Positions 1 through 4,681 of a DNA stretch of 5,824 bases are shown here, piece after piece (the first letter of the stretch is position 1; every line of letters starts with the position of its first letter). The notes under the pieces were generated by a model. The model was not told the origin of the DNA, searched no databases, and saw only the letters and a program-made list of their open reading frames with translations. The translations under genes were made by a program, and so were the position numbers. This DNA comes from GCA-2746795 sp046496595 (GTDB lineage: Bacteria > Chloroflexota > Anaerolineae > Promineifilales > Promineifilaceae), in NCBI GenBank assembly GCA_046496595.1, contig JAWOGU010000448.1:1-5824 (forward strand), read 5' to 3'.

Positions 1-446
1 CGAAAAGCTTGGGGAGTTGCGCCGGCGGTGACGCCGAACTGCACGCTGGCGTCCGGGGCGGCGTGCAGTACAACCCACATTTCGGTTTTGCCCAGTTCGT
101 TGCCCTCATGTTTTAGCGCATAGTCATCTTTGGGGTGGACCTGCACGGAGAGCGGCTGATTGGCGTCCAGCAGCTTGATGAGCAGGGGAAATTTGCCTCG
201 TGCCTGCGCCCAGGCGCAGTGGCGCCCAATGAGGTCCAGGCCGAGTTCTGCCTGGACTTCGGTGAGGAGTTTACCGGTGTAGGGGCCATTGGCAACGGCC
301 GTTGTGCCATCAGGATGCCCGGCGATTTCCCAGCTTTCGGCGATGATGCCGGGGGGCAGGTCGCGTCCCAGTTTTTCCAGATTTCGCCCGCCCCAGATGT
401 AATCTTTGAGAACGGGGGTGAAGAGGAGAGGGTAGAGATTTGTCAT
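1..446 (-). CDS. manA: Mannose-6-phosphate isomerase, class I (5' part, runs off window)
   Basis: This is the N-terminal 148 residues of a type I phosphomannose isomerase, a cytoplasmic zinc enzyme interconverting mannose 6-phosphate and fructose 6-phosphate. The frame is open from the ATG at 446 to the window edge; the C-terminal half is missing because the window ends, not because the gene is visibly broken. Diagnostic motifs seen: KDYIWGGRNL (residues 14-23), AESWEIAGHP (36-45), the zinc-site motif QPLSVQVHPKDD (97-108, with Q102 and H104 as expected ligands) and GKTEMW (119-124, with the metal-binding Glu122). The further histidine ligand would lie outside the window. AAGGA sits 6 nt before the ATG and supports this start. 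Family members are about 310-330 residues. The gene is divergent from the DegV gene, so it may share a control region with it. A functional link to the epimerase operon (mannose-containing sugars) is inference only. Confidence 0.93.
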   Translation of the reverse strand, partial: MTNLYPLLFTPVLKDYIWGGRNLEKLGRDLPPGIIAESWEIAGHPDGTTAVANGPYTGKLLTEVQAELGLDLIGRHCAWAQARGKFPLLIKLLDANQPLSVQVHPKDDYALKHEGNELGKTEMWVVLHAAPDASVQFGVTAGATPQAF

Positions 447-460
447 GGTGGATCCTTTTT

Positions 461-495
461 AGTTTACCATGTTCAGTGAACAGTTTACAGTGTAC
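461..495. repeat. Degenerate 7-bp tandem repeat array
   Basis: Five consecutive heptads fill this stretch without a gap: AGTTTAC occurs twice (461-467 and 482-488, 21 bp apart), AGTGAAC and AGTGTAC once each, and the unit at 468-474 is divergent. Units 2 and 3 create a perfect 13-bp dyad, TGTTCAGTGAACA, at 470-482. The array starts 14 bp upstream of the manA start codon and would lie in its promoter or 5' leader. It resembles short tandemly repeated heptamers known from cyanobacteria and other large-genome bacteria. An operator function for the dyad is possible but not shown. Confidence 0.6.
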
Positions 496-502
496 AGGAA
501 TT

Positions 503-560
503 TTCCCGGTTTTTAGTCAGGTGGGTTACAATCTTTCCCATAAATCATAAAAAGCGGGAA
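503..560. repeat. Imperfect inverted repeat in the divergent intergenic region
   Basis: TTCCCGGTTTTT at 503-514 is complementary to AAAAAGCGGGAA at 549-560 in 11 of 12 positions, with a 34-nt spacer. It lies between the divergent manA and DegV genes. Possible roles are a hairpin in the DegV leader or a spaced operator. The spacer is long for a terminator and no T-run follows on either strand. The rest of the intergenic region (561-633) shows nothing further that I can name apart from the DegV ribosome binding site, GGAG at 620-623. Confidence 0.3.
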
Positions 561-633
561 GGGGAGATGGCATCTTATCCAATAAAGCCTTTAATTTCCT
601 GATCATCGCCTTTTTAACTGGAGATAAATACAC

Positions 634-1497
634 ATGAAAATTGTAACGGACAGCGGCGGTGATTTAACAGTCGCGGAAGCCAGAGAACTTGACATAACCA
701 TTGCGCCATTGTTTATTCAATTCCCGGAAGGAGAAATTGAATCTGCGGCTATCAGCCATGATGCCTTTTATGATCGTCTGGCGGCAATGCGACCGGAGAT
801 TCCCACTACCGCCCAACCTTCGGCGGGTATTTTGGCGGAATTGTACAGTCAGTTGGCCGAAAAAGGGGAAGAAATTTTTTCAATTCATATTTCTTCCGGG
901 CTGAGCGGCACAGTCCAGTCGGCGCACTTGGGGATGAAGGAGGCGGCGGACGCCACTGTGACCCTCATCGACAGCCTGACGCTTTCCGGCGGTCAGCGGT
1001 TTCAGGTATTGGCGGCGGCCTGGGCGGCCAATGCGGGCTGGTCCAAAGACGCGATCATCTCTCTGTTAGACCAGGTCCGAGCCAAAACAGAAGTGATCTA
1101 CACCCTGGAAACGCTGGAATATCTGGCCCGCGGTGGGCGGATTGGACGGGTGCAGGCTTTGGCCGGTTCGCTGCTCAAAATTAAGCCGATTATTAAAGTG
1201 GATAAAGCGGATGGCAAATACAGCACGGTGGGCAAGGGGCGCACTCTGAAGCAGACGATGACGGGCATTGTCGATTATCTGGCGGCGCAATATGGCACGG
1301 ACACGCCGTTGTGGGTATCGGTGATGCACGGCAAGATTCCTGATCAGGCTGATATATTGGCCGAGATGGTAAAAGAGCGGCTTACGGTGGCAAAGCTGGA
1401 ACTGCTGCGTATTTCGCCGGTGCTGGGTGTGCATACGGGACCGGGCATTGTGGGAACGGCCGTTATGCCCATGAGTCTGGTTGAAACATTTATGTAG
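634..1497 (+). CDS. DegV family protein (fatty-acid-binding, FakB-like)
   Basis: A complete 287-residue DegV-family protein, normal length for the family (about 280-290). Family knowledge: DegV/FakB proteins bind one fatty acid and present it to the kinase FakA, making acyl-phosphate for phospholipid synthesis; they act in the cytoplasm. Motifs seen in order: IVTDSGGDL (3-11), PTTAQPS (57-63, with the Thr that contacts the carboxylate), HISSGLSGTVQSA (85-97, Ser contact), DSLTLSGGQ (113-121), LEYLARGGRIGR (161-172), LLKIKPII (180-187) and SPVLGVHTGPG (261-271, with the conserved His). The ATG is preceded by GGAG 10 nt upstream and matches the family N-terminus. No FakA partner is visible. The gene stands alone: it is divergent from manA and convergent with the epimerase gene, with only 22 bp between the two stop codons. 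The ligand cannot be read from sequence, so no symbol is given. Confidence 0.93.
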   Translation: MKIVTDSGGDLTVAEARELDITIAPLFIQFPEGEIESAAISHDAFYDRLAAMRPEIPTTAQPSAGILAELYSQLAEKGEEIFSIHISSGLSGTVQSAHLGMKEAADATVTLIDSLTLSGGQRFQVLAAAWAANAGWSKDAIISLLDQVRAKTEVIYTLETLEYLARGGRIGRVQALAGSLLKIKPIIKVDKADGKYSTVGKGRTLKQTMTGIVDYLAAQYGTDTPLWVSVMHGKIPDQADILAEMVKERLTVAKLELLRISPVLGVHTGPGIVGTAVMPMSLVETFM

Positions 1498-1499
1498 CT

Positions 1500-1577
1500 G
1501 TTAAAGTAGAGATGAAAGATTAAAGATCAAAGATTGGGGCGCGGGCGCTGCTTACTCTTTGATCTTCAATCTTTAAT
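1500..1577. repeat. Heptad repeat array forming a 24-bp inverted repeat between convergent genes
   Basis: From 1500 to about 1534 the sequence is a run of degenerate 7-bp units of the type GAAAGAT, TAAAGAT, CAAAGAT. The same family occurs reversed at 1556-1577. The arms 1512-1535 and 1554-1577 pair at 21 of 24 positions around an 18-nt GC-rich loop. The structure lies just past the DegV stop and covers the last codons and stop of the opposing epimerase gene. It could serve as a bidirectional transcription terminator or RNA 3'-end stabiliser. It lacks the GC-rich stem of a standard intrinsic terminator, so the repeat call is firmer than any function. Confidence 0.65.
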
Positions 1578-2752
1578 AGTTCCGTAACGCGGCGCATGAT
1601 CTCCAAACAGGAACGGCCGTTGTGATAAGGCGCTTTCCACGAACCGGCTTTTTCGTCTGATACCAGGTCGCCGCTGGCGGTCCGGCCCCAAAACCACTCC
1701 CCGTTTTGCCGGTCAATCATTTCATTCTTCACATATGTCCAGCAGTTCACGGAAGCCTCCAGGAAATGCGGTTCCCCGCTCAACTGATAGGCGTTCATAA
1801 AACCAACCATCGCCTCGGCCTGCGCCCACCAAATTTTGTCGGGGTTGTGGTTTTCGTAACGCAGACTGCCATCGGCGGCCAACCCTTCCTCATACGTGAC
1901 CTGCGCCATGTGCAGCGCCATCGGGATCACTTTGGCCAACAAGTCGGCGTCGCCCAGCACTTCGGCTGCTTCCACCAGAAGCCAGCTTGCTTCGATGTCG
2001 TGACCGTACGAAATATCGGGTGTGAGCGGCTGCCAGTCAGTGCTGAAGTGCAGTTTCAGGTGGCCTGTGTGCGGGTCGATGATGTGGTCGAGCATCATGC
2101 CGATGAGCAGGCGCAGACTGTGGCGTATCTGGTCATCATCCCAGGCGCGGAGCAGGTTGGTATAGGCTTCCAGCATATGCAGGTGGGTGTTCATGGTTTT
2201 GGCGACCGAACCGGCGATTTTGTCTACGTTGATGTCTTCGTTGCGGGACCAATCGGCGTGAAAAGCTTCCAAATAACCGCCGTGTTCGGGGTCCCAGGTG
2301 TGTTTTTCCAGGAGATGGTAGAGGGAAACGGCCGTTTCCACACTGCGCTCATCTCCGGCCGCCAAAGCGTATTCACTCAACCCGTACAAAGCAAACGCCT
2401 GACCGTAAGTGATCTTGTTGGTGTCAAACGGCCGTCCGGCAGCGTCTACAAACCAGAAAAAACCGCCATGTTCCCGATCTCTCAAATGGTCCATCAAGAA
2501 AGCGCCGGCTTGCTGCGCCCATGCCAGGTACGCCTCCTCTTGCAGACACCTGGCTGCCTGTGCATAAGACCACAATAAACGGCCGTGCTGCACCAAGCCT
2601 TTCGGCGCCTCCAGCTCCAACGTCAAATCGTTGTGGATAGAACCATAAAACCCGCCTCGCTCTTTATCCAACATGTGCCGGGCGTAAAAGGGAAGAATAT
2701 TTGAGACCAACTCTTCCTTGACCTCAAAGGCATATCTGTGCAGCAAATCCAT
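1520..2752 (-). CDS. N-acylglucosamine 2-epimerase family protein, probable cellobiose 2-epimerase
   Basis: A complete 410-residue (alpha/alpha)6-barrel epimerase of the AGE superfamily, with no signal peptide and therefore cytoplasmic. The motifs fit cellobiose 2-epimerase (EC 5.1.3.11; converts cellobiose to 4-O-glucosyl-mannose, and also acts on other beta-1,4 disaccharides) better than GlcNAc 2-epimerase: QHGRLLWSYA (55-64), KTMNTHLHMLEAYTNL (185-200, with H190/H192), SYGHDIEASWLLVEAA (248-263, with H251 and E254), WWAQAEAMVGF (308-318; many relatives have WWPQ), GEWFWG (351-356) and EKAGSWKAPYHNGR (367-380, with W372, H377 and R380). These are the expected substrate-stacking Trp and catalytic His/Glu residues. 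The gene is last in the sugar ABC operon, 49 bp after permease 2, which suggests that the imported sugar is its substrate. The ribosome binding site is weak (AGG about 8 nt before the ATG). The C-terminal ~18 residues are encoded by repeat DNA. Substrate choice within the family is inference. Confidence 0.9.
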   Translation of the reverse strand: MDLLHRYAFEVKEELVSNILPFYARHMLDKERGGFYGSIHNDLTLELEAPKGLVQHGRLLWSYAQAARCLQEEAYLAWAQQAGAFLMDHLRDREHGGFFWFVDAAGRPFDTNKITYGQAFALYGLSEYALAAGDERSVETAVSLYHLLEKHTWDPEHGGYLEAFHADWSRNEDINVDKIAGSVAKTMNTHLHMLEAYTNLLRAWDDDQIRHSLRLLIGMMLDHIIDPHTGHLKLHFSTDWQPLTPDISYGHDIEASWLLVEAAEVLGDADLLAKVIPMALHMAQVTYEEGLAADGSLRYENHNPDKIWWAQAEAMVGFMNAYQLSGEPHFLEASVNCWTYVKNEMIDRQNGEWFWGRTASGDLVSDEKAGSWKAPYHNGRSCLEIMRRVTELLKIEDQRVSSARAPIFDL

Positions 2753-2801
2753 TGGCTTACCTATACTGATAGATCATAAACAAACAGGTTGGTACAGTAT
2801 A

Positions 2802-3653
2802 TTATTTCACCGATCCCTGTGTCAGACCATTGTAGATATATTTTTGCAGCGCCAGAAAAATAATCAGCGTCGGAATAATAGCAATCATAATGCCTGCGCT
2901 GATGACTTCCCACTGCGAACCATACGGCCCCTTAAATTTGAACAATGCCGTCGAAATCACACCTAAAGAACTCTTTGGCATATACAAAAAAGGCAGATAA
3001 AACTCGTTATAAATAGCCACGCCCTTGATGATAATCACCGTCACAATGGCCGGTTTTAGCAGCGGCAGAATAATGCGCCGGTAAATCGTAAAATAAGACG
3101 CGCCGTCAATCAGCGCCGCCTCATCAATTTCATGCGAAATACCACGCAAAAACTGAATGAAAATGTAGATAGAGATGATGTCTGTGCCCAAAAACAGCAG
3201 AATCACGGACCATCTGGTATTAAACAAGCCCAATGTGTTGATAATCTGAAACGTCGCCACTTGCGTCGTCACCCCAGGCACCAGCGTCGCCAGCAAAAAC
3301 AGAAAAATGACCAATCCGCGAAAGCGAAAGCGAAACCGATCCAGCGCATAAGCCGCCATCGTGCCCATGACAATGGTGCCGGTGATTGAGATCGCCAGGA
3401 TAATGCTGGTATTGATAAACCCATTCAGCATCTTACCCCGCGTAAACGCTTTAACATAATTATCAAAATTGAGCCAATCCCCGGGCGGAACCAGCATCCC
3501 AGTCGATGATAGCTCTTTACCTGTTTTGAATGAAGCGATAAACACTACCACCAACGGCAGCAGCGCCACAAAAACGCCCAGCAGCAGCGAGAGATACTTT
3601 AGCGTAGAAGATGCCAGATCTTGTGTGCGATAAGAATAGGTGGACTTCGTCAT
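2802..3653 (-). CDS. Sugar ABC transporter permease 2 (MalG-type, CUT1)
   Basis: A complete 283-residue inner-membrane permease of the MalG/carbohydrate-uptake-1 type. The first membrane segment is at about residues 18-41, a periplasmic loop follows, and five more hydrophobic segments run to about residue 270. The ATPase-docking EAA loop is clear at 178-201: EAALIDGAS followed by RRIILPLLKP. The short C-terminus, ending YIYNGLTQGSVK, is typical of MalG-like subunits. It forms the channel with permease 1 and needs an MsiK/MalK-like ATPase that is not in this window. Its ATG overlaps the permease 1 stop as TAATG, with GGAG 8 nt upstream inside the preceding gene, so translation is probably coupled. 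The loop after the second hydrophobic block has an R-F-R-F-R-F-R run (residues 106-112) encoded by a hexanucleotide repeat. Confidence 0.95.
   Translation of the reverse strand: MTKSTYSYRTQDLASSTLKYLSLLLGVFVALLPLVVVFIASFKTGKELSSTGMLVPPGDWLNFDNYVKAFTRGKMLNGFINTSIILAISITGTIVMGTMAAYALDRFRFRFRGLVIFLFLLATLVPGVTTQVATFQIINTLGLFNTRWSVILLFLGTDIISIYIFIQFLRGISHEIDEAALIDGASYFTIYRRIILPLLKPAIVTVIIIKGVAIYNEFYLPFLYMPKSSLGVISTALFKFKGPYGSQWEVISAGIMIAIIPTLIIFLALQKYIYNGLTQGSVK
3318..3335. repeat. GCGAAA hexanucleotide tandem repeat (3 copies) within permease 2
   Basis: Three exact copies of GCGAAA (plus strand) lie inside the permease 2 coding region. On the coding strand they give alternating Arg-Phe residues in a cytoplasmic loop (YALDRFRFRFRG). 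Relatives commonly have a shorter ARFRF(R/P)G loop, so one unit may be a slippage product. Being a multiple of three, the change keeps the frame. Confidence 0.5.
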
Positions 3654-4582
3654 TAGATGATCTCCTCTTCCTTCACCAGTCGGCGCTGTACCCAGGTTAC
3701 AATCAAGATGATGATCAGCAGCACCACCGCCATCGCCGACGCCAGCCCAAACTTGCTGTACTTAAAGGCCATATCTACTGTCTGGATGACAAAGGTTGCG
3801 CTGCCATTGGCGCCAGCCGTCATAATGTAAGGAATTTCAAACACGCGCAGAGAGCCGGATATGGCCAAAATGAAACTGATACTGAGAATGGGAATGATGC
3901 TGGGCACGATAATGTAACGAAACTGCTGCCACCGACCGGCGCCATCGATTTCGGCCGCTTCATAAATGTCAGAAGGAATGGATTGGATAGCACCCAGAAA
4001 CATCACAAAGTTTAGCCCCATGTAGCGCCAGACAGAAACGCCCGCCAGCGAGATGTTGATAAGCCGGCGATTGCCCAACCAAAGCTGCGTGTATTCTCCC
4101 AGCCCTACAGCCCCCATCAAGGAATCCAAAACTCCATCTGGACGGAAGAAGTATAAAAAGATAAACCCGATAGCCACCCCGTTGATGAGGTAAGGGAAAA
4201 ACAAAACGCCTTTAAAAAAGTTTTTGAAGCGCACCTTAAAGCTCAAGATAGTAGCAAAATAAAGCGCCAACCCCATCTGGACAAAGGAAGCGAAGAAGTA
4301 AAACAGACTCACGCCAAATACCCGGAATAATTCAGGTCGGGTGAATATTTCAACGTAGTTATCAACGCCAACAAACTCTTTGTTGACGCTGAAACCATCC
4401 CATTTCAGAAAGCTGTACCATACCATGTTGCCCACAGGTACATACGTAAACACGACGAGGAGCAGCATTGGCACAATGAGAAACAGAACAGGTGTGATCT
4501 TCTTTTGTAATTTGAACGATCTTGCTGCCCGCAAATCCGCATCTTGGCTCATGGGTTTTGTGGGTTGGCGGGAAGTTTCCAT
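3653..4582 (-). CDS. Sugar ABC transporter permease 1 (MalF-type, CUT1)
   Basis: An inner-membrane permease of the MalF/UgpA type, 309 residues from the chosen ATG. A hydrophilic N-terminal tail of about 28 residues precedes the first membrane segment (about 29-51), followed by the usual FVGVDNYVEIF motif (70-80) and a core of five more hydrophobic segments. The EAA loop at about 206-231 reads IYEAAEIDGAG followed by FRYIIVPSIIP and docks the ATPase. The end is charged (QRRLVKEEEII). Start choice: the ATG at 4582 has an excellent AGAGGTGA ribosome binding site 4 nt upstream. An ATG at 4618 (weak AGGG site) and a GTG at 4627 are in frame and would add 12 or 15 residues; neither has an equally good site. 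The gene follows the binding-protein gene after a palindrome and overlaps permease 2 by one base (TAATG). Imported sugar unknown; probably a beta-linked di- or oligosaccharide, judging from the epimerase. Confidence 0.94.
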   Translation of the reverse strand: METSRQPTKPMSQDADLRAARSFKLQKKITPVLFLIVPMLLLVVFTYVPVGNMVWYSFLKWDGFSVNKEFVGVDNYVEIFTRPELFRVFGVSLFYFFASFVQMGLALYFATILSFKVRFKNFFKGVLFFPYLINGVAIGFIFLYFFRPDGVLDSLMGAVGLGEYTQLWLGNRRLINISLAGVSVWRYMGLNFVMFLGAIQSIPSDIYEAAEIDGAGRWQQFRYIIVPSIIPILSISFILAISGSLRVFEIPYIMTAGANGSATFVIQTVDMAFKYSKFGLASAMAVVLLIIILIVTWVQRRLVKEEEII

Positions 4583-4594
4583 CTCGTCACCTCT
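4575..4594 (-). promoter_or_regulatory. Ribosome binding site deciding the permease 1 start
   Basis: On the minus strand AGAGGTGA is followed by CGAG and the ATG at 4582-4580. It is the best Shine-Dalgarno match near any of the three possible starts, so the shorter 309-residue product is preferred. It lies within a frame that is also open upstream, so longer products cannot be excluded. Confidence 0.55.
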
Positions 4595-4635
4595 TGCGCG
4601 TTTGAGTTGTGTCGCCATCTGGTTCACCCTGATAA

Positions 4636-4671
4636 AAAGTGGGCGTATATGAATTCACATACGCCCACTTT
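4636..4671 (-). terminator. Intercistronic palindrome, likely partial (attenuating) terminator
   Basis: A 36-bp inverted repeat with a single mismatched pair: the 13-bp arms 4636-4648 and 4659-4671 are perfectly complementary (core GTGGGCG/CGCCCAC), and the centre is a GAATTC-containing near-palindrome. On the minus-strand transcript the stem ends in a run of five U residues before AUC. It begins 10 nt after the binding-protein stop and precedes permease 1. Known precedent: such hairpins between binding-protein and permease genes stop part of the transcription or protect the upstream mRNA, giving more binding protein than permease. No matching T-run exists for the plus strand. Confidence 0.75.
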
Positions 4672-4681
4672 CATGAAACCG

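Noticed and set aside
135..479. Plus-strand open frame opposite manA
   Set aside because: The minus strand encodes clear phosphomannose isomerase motifs. The plus-strand product resembles nothing and ends within the heptad array.
527..532. TACAAT as a -10 element for the DegV gene
   Set aside because: No acceptable -35 hexamer at 16-18 bp spacing, so not called as a promoter.
461..1577. CRISPR array
   Set aside because: The repeats are 7-bp degenerate units without regular unique spacers, and no cas genes are present.
1706..2578. Long plus-strand open frame opposite the epimerase gene
   Set aside because: It is an antisense shadow. The minus-strand frame has full family motifs, and this one has no recognisable domain or convincing ribosome binding site.
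2773..2778. TATGAT (minus strand) as an internal promoter for the epimerase gene
   Set aside because: Good -10 likeness but only a 3/6 match at the -35 position. The gene more likely shares the operon transcript.
4616..4627. GTG at 4627 or ATG at 4618 as the permease 1 start
   Set aside because: Ribosome binding sites are absent or weak, and the GTG lies only 8 bp beyond the palindrome. The ATG at 4582 has a much better site. They remain possible.
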